From IMG/VR virus record IMGVR_UViG_3300043410_001256, positions 30,880-94,879 of that record: a stretch of 64,000 nucleotides of DNA; one strand, 5' to 3'. The translations under genes were made by a program, and so were the position numbers. Position 1 is the first letter of the stretch, and every line of letters begins with the position of its first letter. The notes below the pieces were generated by a model that was not told the origin of the DNA, ran no database searches, and saw only the letters and a list, made by a program, of their open reading frames with translations. This stretch comes from a virus. Shown piece after piece: positions 26,801-39,400 of the stretch.

Positions 26801-27390
26801 GTCATGCCAGCCCTTCTAATAGAAGAATTGATCCAAGTCCAAACAACATTGTTGACTTGTATATTCTAACCAAGAGTTATGCGTCAGACTATCAGTCCTG
26901 GATCAAAGATACCAGTGGTAAAGTGTCTGAGCCAATCAAAGTTGATGTTGAACAACTGCGATTGGCCTACGGTGAACTTGAGAATTACAAAACCATCAGT
27001 GATACCATTATCTACAACCCTGCTAGATTCAAGCCAATTTTTGGTGCAAAGGCCAATGAAGCACTTCGTGCTACATTCAAGGTAGTTAAAAATCCTGAGA
27101 TTGTTATCAGCGACAATGATGTCAAGGTTGCGGTGATTGCAGCCGTGAACAAATATTTTGATGTTACCAATTGGGATTTTGGTGAAAGTTTTTATTTCAG
27201 TGAGTTGAGTGCGTATTTGCACTCAGAGCTATCAACAAAGATTAGTAGCGTGATTATTGTTCCTAAGAGTACACAGCAAAACTTTGGTAATTTGTATCAA
27301 ATCAACGCTGAACCTGATGAAATAATTATTAGTTGTGCTACGCCAGATGATGTTGAAATTATAACTGCTATTACCGCAGTTCAATTGTAA
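23857..27390 (+). CDS. gp6: Baseplate wedge subunit gp6
   Basis: Structural backbone of the baseplate wedge. In T4, gp6 dimers form the inner ring that switches with sheath contraction. The N-terminus is diagnostic: QNADFQSYDFETLRKTMIDY, YYPEDFNDFIESSEYVALID, LIAFLGQSLAFRNDLNAREN and SVLNLARLVSYVPKRN. A central block (YYTQNRMITGEDYNILPF, then KFNSILKIKSTNR) follows the gp6/J pattern. The C-terminal region (about 1000-1177) has AYGELENYKTISDTIIYNPA and FKVVKNPEIVISDNDVKVAV. At 1177 residues it is nearly twice T4 gp6 (660). The extra mass is beta-rich sequence between about 480 and 1000. The ATG has AGGA 8 bases upstream. Confidence 0.95.
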   Translation: MAATTRQTNLLVQQDWKKIYQTFQNADFQSYDFETLRKTMIDYLRTYYPEDFNDFIESSEYVALIDLIAFLGQSLAFRNDLNARENFIDTAERRDSVLNLARLVSYVPKRNVAATGLMRVEAISTTEALMDSNSIELSNVPVNWNDPGNDNWLEQFSLVLNAALIDSQVVGKPGNSQAIGGIQTDEYSLNILNNVLPTFSYESNVNGTLMRFEMVSPTSLNQEYVYEREPRPRSIFNLLYRNDNLGNDSTNSGWFMYFKQGELRNLDFTLDQKLPNRTVSVNVDNINNDDVWLYQLDDNGNYVELWEKTESVTGVNIIYNTSVNRNLYQINTRAGDQVDLVFGDGAFANIPSGKFRLFYRVSNGLNYKIAPAEMQNVLVPITYVSRNGRAETLTLRASLYYTVNNANARETLTEIKNKAPQQYYTQNRMITGEDYNILPFTKFNSILKIKSTNRSSSGISRYLDTLDVTGKYSSTNIFAEDGILYRNESIDSLDFVPQTSGDIIGQFNEILNNQLLVNNYIAFSQFIYSKFRRFKTTDLDVNGSIFQCAWQQMTVSTNQSTGFLCTAQSYNATLNATTGKQTTGTLALPALKTGAASSNSLKYVKPGSIIKFRATSDNGLLPKYFNSANEIVDGSPNATGDHLYIYATVVNVLGDGTGDGVLTTADAGPITLSTFVPTGAYIDEIIPKIYNIIPPDVLRSAVTLINSKKNFGLRFDQIQATWNIIQPQDLKLKQSNSVLINTDGYNAEYSGTYAGDETSSSLDSSWIMAFVSGTFGYKIYYRQINYIFESEQETKFYFDPRVRVYDSKSATTLSDQVKVLRSNSLPDGNTALYEDKTWFIYKMIVDPDGRENTNKILVKFSDNNRDGVPDNPDIFEELVNPAVNSSSKYVYFKRTYNNNSFEQFTPIASTLVSTLYASQGDIVQAYNLYEDGQIFYATEENKFYDLSVTASRGVETRTLTQSANGEKYLWLYGRRGLYFQYRHASPSNRRIDPSPNNIVDLYILTKSYASDYQSWIKDTSGKVSEPIKVDVEQLRLAYGELENYKTISDTIIYNPARFKPIFGAKANEALRATFKVVKNPEIVISDNDVKVAVIAAVNKYFDVTNWDFGESFYFSELSAYLHSELSTKISSVIIVPKSTQQNFGNLYQINAEPDEIIISCATPDDVEIITAITAVQL

Positions 27391-27402
27391 TGAAGTGATA
27401 GA

Positions 27403-30400
27403 ATGTCTATTAAAAGTATAAATCTTTTACCTGAAGTATTCCGCAGTGAAACTAACAAAAAGTTTCTTGCAGCCACCGTTGATCAATTGATCAGCGAAGC
27501 AGACACCACTGTACGAGTTGATTCTTATATTGGTCGTCAAGATGCACCAGCATGGAGCACTGGCGACACTTATATCAAAGAACCAAACACAGATAGGAAA
27601 AACTATCAACTTGAATCTTCGGTACTAGTAGATGCTGGTCAAGGCCAGACTGACTTTTACAATGGCTATCTAGATCTATTACAACAAATTTCATACTATG
27701 GTGGTTTAACAAATGACCATAGCAGATTGTTCAGCAGTGACAGTTACACATTTGATGGTTGTTTTGACATTGACAAGTTTGTTAACTTTACACAATACCT
27801 ATGGCTACCAAATGGCCCGCCAGAAGTTACTGTAACCGCGAGCAATCTAGATGTTTCGTCTCTGTACAATGTCAGCAGATCACTTGCTGTACAAGGTTAT
27901 CAGTTTACTGAATTTGGTAACGATAAAAACCCTATCATCACATTGATCAAAGGACAAACATATCGTATCAAGGTTAACCAGCCAGGTCATCCATTTTGGA
28001 TCCAAACAAATCTAGGTGCCACTGGAACCTACAGCGAAAGTGCAACCGAACTAAGTCGCCGTGTGCTCGGCGTAAACAACAATGGTATTGATGTTGGCGA
28101 AATTGAATTCAGCGTACCAGCTGGCAATGCACAGGATACTTTCTTAACAGCAAAAACAGCAGCCACAGTTGATTTTGCCACAACTAAAAAATACAGCCAA
28201 ATTCAAGGCGCAATGACTAACCAGCTTGCTCTCATTGGAGGCATTGATGGAGTTAGTCAAGGTTTGAATGGCAAGACTCTAATCTTTTTAACTGATGACA
28301 ACAACAATGATGCCTGGACAGATCCTGGTAACTTTGACGTAGGTACAGAAAACGGTCAGCCGGGTACATTTGATTACGACGGCGAAGGATTTGAAGCAGG
28401 TGATACCGTTGCAGGTGTAAACCGCAAGGGAATTTTTAGAATTCGTTTGGTTTCTGTTGCAGGCGGTCGTCAAATTGTTAAACTGGATCCTATCCAACAA
28501 GTTGCATTGGGAGAAAAAGTCTACGTCAAAGCAGGTACAAAAAATTCCAACGTTGAATATCTATTGAATCAATCAAATCAATATGAAGCAGTTCCTCCTC
28601 TTACTGCTTCGTTGGATACCTTGTACTATCAAGACGGGTCAGACAACAAGTTTGCTGGTATTATTAGACTGGTGAATCCAGGCACAGAAACAATTAACAT
28701 CGACGAAGATATCGTTGGTAAAGTAAACTATACAAGTCCTAACCAGGTGGTGTTTACCAACGGTCTGCATGTTAGATTTGATGATACTGCAATTCCAAGT
28801 TCTTATGCTAACAACAATTACATTGTTGAAGGTGTAGGCGATGCAATTAAATTGATCAGCATTGGTAATTTCAGTTCTCCTGAAAACTATGCACAACTCA
28901 GCAATCTTGCAACTCCTGACTATATTACGATTAATCGCGCCAGCCGCGATCTAAATGCTTGGTCCAGAAGCAACCGTTGGTTCCATATTGAAACAATTGA
29001 ATCAGCAGCCAAGTACAGAGAAGAGCCAGCATTGCTGGACATATCGGGTATACAAAGAGCCAAGCGTCCAATCATTGAATTTGATCCAGACATTTATTTG
29101 TTTGACTATGGTCGCACAGCCAAAAGCCCAGTTGATATAATTGACTTTACTATCACTGATGCTTTCAAAGAAGTTGAAGGACAAACGAACTATGTAATTC
29201 GTATGCCCAACGGCGTTACACGTGCTCTTACTGCTGGTACACGAATTATTTTTGCTGCCGACGAAGATCCAGAAGTAAACAACAAGATCTACAGAGTTGA
29301 TTTTATTACAACCAGCACTGGAACACAGATTCACTTGGTGAGTCAAAACACCAGCACGTTGCCAACATACACAGTAAATTCTGCTGTAATAACATCAAAT
29401 CTAAGCTACAACTTTATACCAAGTGTAACATTCTCTTCTCCACTGCCAGGCATTGGCACAGAAGTTGCTACAGGTAATGTAGTTCTAAAAACATCCGGTG
29501 TTGATTCAATTGGCGTAAACAATTCAGGCATCAGCTATGTTGCTGATCCTTATATTTCTATCAGCAGTGATTACACCACCGCAGTTGAAACCAATATTGT
29601 ATACCAGCCTTACAAGCACGTTGACTACATTAGACTTGTTGCACGTGGTACTGGCTACACAGCAACCAATCCAAATGTACACATCAGTAATCCTAATACC
29701 TACTATGCAGTAATTTCAAATGCCACAGTAGGACAGTTTGGTTTAACTTTTGAAGCCAATGGCATTACAACCAGTCAATGGCTAGGCATACAACCAGGCG
29801 CTCAGGTAATTGGTAACGGTATCATTGGCGGAACAATTATTACAGCAGTAGATCAAACTGCAAACTTGATCACAATCAATGCACCTGCTATTTCAGCTAA
29901 CGTTGATTCAGTGCCACCTATTTCAGGTATTACCACAGTGGCCATTGGTGACCAGTGGGTGTTCAAGACCAATGTAACTGCTGGCACTTATGCAGTTGTA
30001 CAATCTACTGTACAAAATGCCAAGACTGTTACAGTTGATGATACCAGCATGATTGATGTTGGTATGATTGTCAGCGGCGGCGAACGACCAATATCTATAT
30101 CCAGTATAAGAATTGATGTTGTGCCAACTCGTGTAATTACTTCATCACTGCACAATCTCAATGACGGAGACTTGATCTTTATTCGCGATATTGTTGGTAC
30201 AGTTGAATTAAACTTTTCACGTTACTATGTAAAACGAATCAGCGAAACTGCAATTGATTTGTACACAGACTCTAGTTTTTCTACTGCCGCACAACAAGAC
30301 TCACGTAACTTTACAGACTATGTAAGCGGTGGTTTGATCACTGCCTACACCATTGACTATGCTCAAACAAAAGTAGCAAAGGTGTTAAGTTCTACACAGT

Positions 30401-33400
30401 TTGTAACAGACAAGAATGTAACAATTCGTGCTGGCGCAAAACTGGTGTTTGCAGGTGTTCCTGCTACTGCTATTGCACGTAGCGATGGTAACTCCATTTA
30501 TAATATTTCCGTTACCAATGCCGGCTCCGGATATGCATCTGCACCAACTGTTACCATTGAAGACACACAAGGTAACCAGGCCACTGCAACTGCTGTGGTA
30601 AATGATAATCTTATTAGCTATGTTGAAATTGTAAACCCAGGCGCTGGTTACAAAGTTGGTGAAAATGTACAAGCTGAAATTGTAAGTTATGTAGAACTGA
30701 AAACATCGGCTACATCAACTTACGGAACTGATACTTTGTATTTTGCAGAAGGCACAGACCTTAGTGCAATTAAACCAGGTTGGTTGGTATTCTTGGTTTC
30801 TACTATTAACGGCAATGAGTTGTATACAGATTTTGGATTGACTCCGTATGCGGAAACAGATTACACTGGACCAAATCCGGATGACTACATTTCGTTTATG
30901 GATATTGCACTAACACGTGCAGATATTCGTACAGTTGTTACTGTGGACACCGATCGTTTGGTATTAGATGGGCCTATTAGAAGCTTAGACTCAGATGGCG
31001 AAGTAATTGACTTGCCATTGGATTCCAAGATTTTTGTAACTTGCCAAAGCAGATTCTTCACAGAAGACGGTTATGGTTCTAGTGCTAGAGTTCCAGGAAA
31101 TACAAAATCTGGATTCCTTAGTGTTGCAGAAATCGTAACTGGCAATGAAATGGTTCTAGACACCGTTGCAGGTGTACAACCTGGCATGGTAGTTAAAGAT
31201 GTATCTGGATACATTTCCTATACCGTTACTGTATTAAACGTTGATGCTTATACTAGAAGAATTAAACTTTCCGGTGACGTTACTGTTCCAGCACTAACAC
31301 CAGTTTATTTCAACAACAATGCAGACATAACAGCAACCATTGCATCATCTGAAATTGACTACATTGACATTACAAATTCAGGTCGTGGATATGTACATGC
31401 TCCACAAATAACTATTGAATCATTGTATCCTGTTGTTACCAAGGTGGCAGCATGTACTGGCAGCACAAATTTAATCACATACCTTGATCCAACAACTCTA
31501 GCACCAATTCAGTACCAGTCTGGTAAAGTACTAAAAGTTGACACCTACACTGGTGTAGTTGTTGGTGCAAAAGTAACAAGTACCTATGATAACTTTGGTG
31601 TTGGTTTAACCACTGGTGCAAATACACCTAAAGTTGTAGCATTGGTTCTAGAACAAACAGCGTCTGCGGTGTTTGAAAAGAGAATTGTATTAGATATACT
31701 ACAACCTGAGTTCAGTGACATCGAAGTAACATTTACCTATGCCGCCGAAGCAGTGGCATTAATTGATCAGCAGAACTCTGCAATAGATGTCGAAGACACC
31801 ACACCAGAAACATATGATGTTGGCGATACTGTGGTTGTTAATATTCCTACTAACGCTAGACAAACTTCGACTAATATTGTTACATACAATCAATATTATT
31901 TTACAGGCACAGAATGGTTGCCTGCACAACAAAAATCAGACACCAATCAAGAACCACTGTTTGATGCGTTTGATAAAAATGGATACAGTGCCGGCGATGG
32001 TACTACATACCCTGGTACTAAATTCACAGGTACCAAGATCTTTGGATATCGCATAGGCTCGGGTAAAGCAGACACTGTGCTGAATTTCTCACTGACCTAT
32101 AAGAATTTCCAAAACGTTGGTGATATTGAATTCTCTAACTACTTCCAGACCGATACGTTTAGTTACTTGTTAGGGTTTGGCGAAGTTTCAATTCCAATTA
32201 AGAACTTTGTTCTTAAACAAAGCACCAGCGACAGTTATCGTTTAAGAAACATCTGGACTCCAGTTACTGAAAAATCAAAACAGTATCAGGTTATCACACA
32301 TCAATATGATGGTACAACCAACTATTTTGAAGTTGACATTGAACCAGAAACCAGCAACACAATACCTTACTTAAAAGTATTTGTTGGAACTACCCTGCTG
32401 GATTCAACACAGTATGTGCTTACACAGTTTGGCGGTCGCAAGGCTATTGTTATTAACACATCTAACCTTGACACCAACAAACAGGTTATTATTAAAATAT
32501 ACAGCAAGTCACAGTCTACAATTGGACATTATGAAACACCAGTTAACTTTGATTTGAATCCATTGAATAATAACTTTGAGTATTTGACACTGGGACAAAT
32601 TAGAAATCACCTGGTTACCAAAACACAAAATCACTATGGTTTAGTTGGCCCAACACTGGGAAATAATAACCTACGCAACATTTCTAATAAGAGCTGGCAA
32701 GGCTCAATTCTACAACACGCAAGTCCTGTGGCCATGGCAGCTTTGTTTATGACAGACAAAGATTTGAATGTTGTTCAGGCAATCGAATTTGCACAAAAAG
32801 AATATTCTAAGTTCAAGAATCGTTTCTTGGACATGGCAGCTAAGTCACAGATTGACCCATACGATATTCCTGCATCGGTTGATCGTGTATTAGAAAGCAT
32901 CATGGTAGGTAAGAGCTCAATGAGCCCGTGGTACGACAGCGACATGGTTCCATACGGATCAAAGTTCCGTAAAACCACTCGCATACCAGTGTTGAATGTA
33001 AGACAAAAAACATATCTGATTCCAGATACTTTTGATCCTACTGTGCTATCTCGTCGTGCGGTATTGGTATACTTACAAGACACAACCACTAGAACTGTTC
33101 AACAGTTAATAAGAGGAATTGATTTTGATTTCCTAACTGATACTTCTAGTATTCTTGTTAAAGACTCTGTGTCCTTAACCTACACCAGCGTGATTGTTAT
33201 TGTTGACTATTCAACCACGGTAGAAAACTACATTCCAGAAACTCCAACCAAGTTGGGAATGTATCCTAAATTTACACCTACTTTGATAGTTGACGATTCT
33301 TACAGAACTCCTATCAATGTTATTCAAGGACACGATGGTAGCCTAACCCCTGCATTCAATGACTATCGTGATGATATGTTGTTGGAACTAGAGCGTAGAA

Positions 33401-36400
33401 TTTACAATAATATCAAAGTTGAATACGACGATACATTGTTAGAAATCTATGATGATATTCCTGGTAAGTTTAGATCTACAGATTATTCTAGACAAGAATT
33501 TAATCAGCTGATCACAAGAACATTCCTTAGCTGGATTGGCAACAACCGATTAGACTACAGTTCAAATAGTTACTTTGATCCAAACAATTCTTGGACCTGG
33601 AACTATGCACGTTTCAAAGACAGCACAGGAGAATCTTTACCTGGCTACTGGCGCGGTGTTTACAAATATTTCTATGATACTGATCGTCCACACACCATGC
33701 CATGGGAGATGCTTGGCTTTAGTACCAAGCCAGACTGGTGGGAAACATACTATGGTCCAGCACCATACACCAGCGGTAACAAAGTTTTGTGGGAAGACCT
33801 AGAAGCAGGACGCATAGTTGATGGCACACGTGCTGGCATTGATTTGCGTTTTGCCCGTCCTGGACTGTCAAAGATTATTCCAGTGACTGATACAGGAGAG
33901 CTGGTGAGCCCAATTAATCTTGGCGTTACCAATTACAATCCTACGGATACCAGTGCATCGTTTAGCATTGGAGACCACGGACCTGTTGAAACAGCATGGC
34001 GTCGTAGCAGTGACTATCCATATGCTGTACAAATTGCATTGATCCTGGCAAGACCTGGGTTCTATCTAGGCACACAGTTTGATAACAATAGATATCGCTA
34101 TGATTCAGAACTAAAACAAATCACTGATATCACCAGTCGTCAACGTTTGATCTTGGATCAGATTGTTGTACCAGATTCTGGATTAAAAGACAGCGATGTT
34201 GCGCTCACAGCCGGATACAGTAACTGGATAAGAGATTTCCTAGTACAACAAGGTATTGACGGATCAGCACGTATGCGCGATTGGCTCAAACGTTTGGATG
34301 TACGTTTAAGTTACAAGCTGGCTGGCTTCACTGACAAGAACATGATGGAAGTTGTAGCAGAGCAAAGTAGTCCAGGAGGTAGCGGACGCAACATTATTAT
34401 TCCTGACGAAAACTACAGAGTTCATCTGCACAAGAGCACACCAGTAAAGCGTTTAATCTACAGTGCTATTATTGTAGAAGTAACCACCAATGGTTGGAAA
34501 GTCAGCGGATACGATATTCTAAGACCATACTTTACTATTGTACCTAGCGAAATTAACAACAATGCTTATAGTATCAGCGAGCTAGGATTAAGTGTAAGAG
34601 TATACAGAGATTATCAACTGCGTAAGTTGACAATACCATATGGCTTTGAATTCAAAACGCATCAACAGCTTGCAGACTTCTTGACCAGTTATGGTCGCTA
34701 TCTAACAGCCAATGGATTTAACTTTGAAAGAAACAATGATGAGCTAGGTACAGCACAAGACTGGGACTTGGCTATTCGCGAATTCCTAACCTGGAGTAGA
34801 CAAGGTTGGGCACCCGGTAATGTTATTGTATTGAGCCCAGTGGGTAGCAATATTTCTGTGACAGCTGATTACGGTGTAGTTGATCATATTACTAATAGAC
34901 TGATTGGCAACAAACTGCTGGATCAAAACTTTGCATTAATTCGTCAAGGCGATTATACAGTAACTCGCGATCAAGGCGTGTTTACTGCAAATGCATTATA
35001 TGGCAAGATGATTGCGCTGGCCGACTTGAGCTTGGTTGAATACGAACATGTGTTGATATTTGACAACCAGACTGTGTTCAACGATGTAATCTATCAGCCT
35101 GAGATTGGTAACAGACAATATCGGTTGCGTCTAATTGGCTTTAAGTCAGGCAACTGGACTGGTCAATTGAATGCCCCTGGTTATATCTACAACAGCCAGG
35201 AAGTTGACGAATGGCAACCTGGCGGAACTTACAGCATTGGCAGCTTGGTCAGTTACAAGAACCAATATTTTGTAGCATTACAAAAGGTTCCTGAAAGCAC
35301 AACGTTTAATTTCAACTACTGGAAGCCAATCGACAAGAACAGAATTAAAACAGGCCTATTACCAAACTTGTCAAATTCCGCAGGACGCTTGAAACATGTC
35401 TATGACATGGAGTACCAAGACCGCGATGAAAACTTTGACAAATACTCATATGGCTTGATTGGTTTTAGAAACAGAGAATATCTAAATGATTTGGGTATTG
35501 AAAATCGTGCCCAGGTTAAATTCTATCAAGGCTACATTAAACAAAAAGGTACAAAGAACGCAATTGAAAGATTAACATCTGGAAACTTTGATAGAGTTAC
35601 CAGTGAAATCACATTGTACGAAGAATGGGCCTTGCGTGTTGGCGAATACGGTGCCACTGGCAGTGATCAGTACATTGAAGTAGAACTCAGTGACCAATCA
35701 TTTACAGAAGATCCTGCTACTATTAATCTGCTGGACAAAGACGAAGCAGATGTATCAGGCGTAATTAACTTTACTCCATACACAATCTATAGAACCAGTG
35801 AAGAAAACTACAGCAAGAATATTGTAAAAACTAGATCTGACCTAAAGCCAAGAATTGGTGATAACGTCACTGCTGGTTATCCACGCTTGGATGACGTAGA
35901 CGGTACAATCTATAACATTGAAAATTATCAAAACTACTATCAGTTGGTAAACACACTGGGCGCAGGATACAAACTGTGGGTAGCTGTTGATTTCAACAAG
36001 AGTTGGAATATGTATCGTGCTACAGAAACAGATGTATTGTTGAATTCTATTACTAGAACCAGTGGAACAGATTTACTGTTTACATTTGATAAGCCTCATG
36101 GCGCAAGTGTAAAAGAATTAATTGTAATCAAGAACTTTAACAACAATGAATTTGATGGTTTCTACATTGTTAAAACAATCGAAGACAACTTGAGTGTTCT
36201 TGTTACAGGCTATCGTGGACTAGAAACATTTGCTCAAGTGCAAAGTGTTGAAAGTGAAGGCGTATACTTTAGAATGATCAGTGTACGATTCAACTTGGTA
36301 AGTGAAATTATTGAATTTACACCACCACATGGATGGAGAGATCAGGACCGTGTCTGGGTAGACAACGATCAAGCAGAAAATGTTTGGGGTGTGTTCCAAA

Positions 36401-39400
36401 AGATTGACGGTTGGCAGTTTGATCAATTGTTACCATTGCGTCAAGGTGAAGATCGTTACCAAGAGGGATATGGTAGTGAAGTTAGATTAAGTTCCGACAA
36501 TCAGATTATTTTAGCAGGTACACCATACTTTACCAATGGATCATTAACTGGACTACGAATTATTGATCCAGGTGCTAACTATTCAAACCCTGTGGTTAGA
36601 ATCACTGCTCCTACTGGATTAAATGGCGAACAAGCAAGTTTCTCTGTTACCAAAGACAACGGTACTTTAACCAAGGCCAACGTGCTTACAACTGGCGCTG
36701 GTTATACTATTTCTCCAAACGTTACCTTGCTAGACGAGTGGAATACTATAACCACAGCAGAAACATTAAACACAGATTGGTTGTATGTTAGCACAGCTGA
36801 CTTGGATCACATCTATCTAGGCGATTATGTAATCGGCGATGGTATCCCGGCTGATTATCAAGTAACTGATACTGACTTAGCCGGACATCGTGTTAAGATT
36901 GAAGGACCAGCATACGCCGGATTGATCAGTGCTACACCTATTCCTGTAGCCACAGGCACAGTAACATTTACAACCAATTTGCCAGCCACATTAACACCAA
37001 TTGTACCAGGTGCTGGTATTCGTGCGTACAAGACTGGTGACCTTTCTACGTACATTGAAGGTTATGTAATTGATTTTACTGGTACAACATTAACAGCACA
37101 AATTGAAATAGTTCAAGGTACTGGCTCAGCAACCAGCTGGGTAATCACAACCAGCCTAAGTGTACGCAGTGGCAAAGATGTTAAATTCTATAGAGGCACT
37201 GGTGGCCGCGTAGTATCAAAACTAAGTCCTACAGGTGTAGACTACATAGAAATTGTCAACGGCGGCAGTGGATTTATTATCACTCCAACTGTTGAAATTG
37301 TTGGCGGTGGTGGCTTTGGTGCAACTGCACGTGCAGTACTAACAGGTGGTCGTATCACCGAAGTTGTTATTACTAACCAAGGTTCTGGATATACAGAAGA
37401 ACCTGAAGTGATTTTGTTAACCAACAACCCAACTCCTGTTACACTAAGAGCTAGATTAAAACTAACATCAGTTGACCAATTTGTTATTACTGACAAAGGA
37501 CAAGATTACAGAGAACCAACCATTACAATCTCAACACACTCAAGCGATTATGCAAATAACGCACGTGCAGATTTAAGTTTTTACAGTAATGGTGGTATAC
37601 AATCAGTTGGATTTACTGGTGCTACAGCCAGCCGTGGAAGAAGTTACGGATCTGGTACAATCATTACCATGGCAAACAGCGCCACTGGTAGCGGATTCTC
37701 TGGCACCGTGACAACTTTTGCCAATGGTGCAATTAACACTATTACCATATTGAATCCAGGCAGTGATTACGATACTCAATACACTTATGCTAATTTGTAC
37801 TACGGTGGCGGCACTGGTGCAACGGGTAATATTGGACGTACCATTGACGGTATTTCTAACTTTACTGGAACCAGTGTTATCAGCTATGGTCAAGGTTATT
37901 TAGAAATTCCAACAGTTGAAATTGTTGACCTGTCAGGAACAGGTAGTGGTGCTATTGTTGAAGCAGTATTGCCAATTGGACAAGTTAAGACATTCTTACG
38001 CCCTGACCAAAACAAAACAACAATCGAAGAAACACAGTTGATCAAGCCGTTTAACAGCTATGCTAGAGAATTTGGCTACAGCGTTGACATTGGCACAATT
38101 CTTGCTGCCATTGGTGCACCAGGATCTTATAACGACACTGGTGGTGTTTTCATAAGCCAGACGCTAGGATCACAGTGGATCAGCTATCAATTGCTATACC
38201 CAGCAGATCTAATGGCAGGCGATAGATTTGGTCATAGCGTTGCAATGAGCCCAGATCAACAGTGGATCTACATTGGTGCACCAGGTGCTAACAAAGTATA
38301 TGCATATGGTAAGAAAACACAGAACTATTCTCGTGTTACTTTAACACCTGTGACAAATCAGTTATCCTATGCAACGAACTTGTTTAATTTGAAATCAGCA
38401 AGCGAATTGAAAGTATTAGGTAGCAACGGTAAACTATACGAACCAAACTTTGACTACACAGTTGACAACGCTGGTGGTATCTATTTTGCTGATTATGATC
38501 GTATTGCGACACAAGAAAAGATTTACATCAACCGTTTGCGCTTGCAGACAACTATTACACCAACTATTATTAGAAATCTAGTTACTAGAAGTTATGCGCT
38601 GGAAAGCCGCCCTGAAACCATTGACCAACTGTTGGTGTATGGCGCAACAGGCCGTGTGTTTGTGCCCAACAGAGAATACACTGTTATCGGCGGCAACATT
38701 GTATTCTTAACAGACGACTTCTTGAGTGAGCCAACTATTGTTGTGGTGCAGAAAGACGTATTCTATCAATTGGTAGACGTAATTGAACCGCCTGATTCTA
38801 TCAACAGCGACGCTAACTTTGGTTGGAGCGTCAAGTGTGACCAAGGAGGCTATAGAATAATTGTTGGCGCTCCAGACGTTGACGACATGGATGTAGATAT
38901 GAACACAATACCTAGTGCAGGTAGAGTGTACACATTCAGTCGCAGTTACGAAGTATTGCTAAGTTTGGGCGACACCAACATCTACACACTAGATGCATTG
39001 CGTAACGTGGTAGCGGTAACCATCGACAACATTCTACTAACCAACCTGGTTGACTATAATGTTGAAGGTAACTCTATTGTTCTTTCTGTTATTCCTCGTA
39101 ACGGTGCCCGCATCAAGATCGATACAAACTTCTTCAACATAATTCAAATCTTGCCTTGCCCAACAGTGGTTAACCTAGGACGTTTTGGATACACAGTTGA
39201 TATCAGCCCTGACAACAAGAGCCTTGTAGTTGGTAGTCCGGGGTATCGCGATGAAGTTTACTACAACGGCCAAGTGTATCGTTATGTAAACAAAGGCTTG
39301 TACTACGGAACAGTTACAACAGAAAAGACTTATCTTGAAGTTGGCGTTACACTAGGCGACACTATTAAGATCAACGACAAGAATGCATCATTGAGTCAGA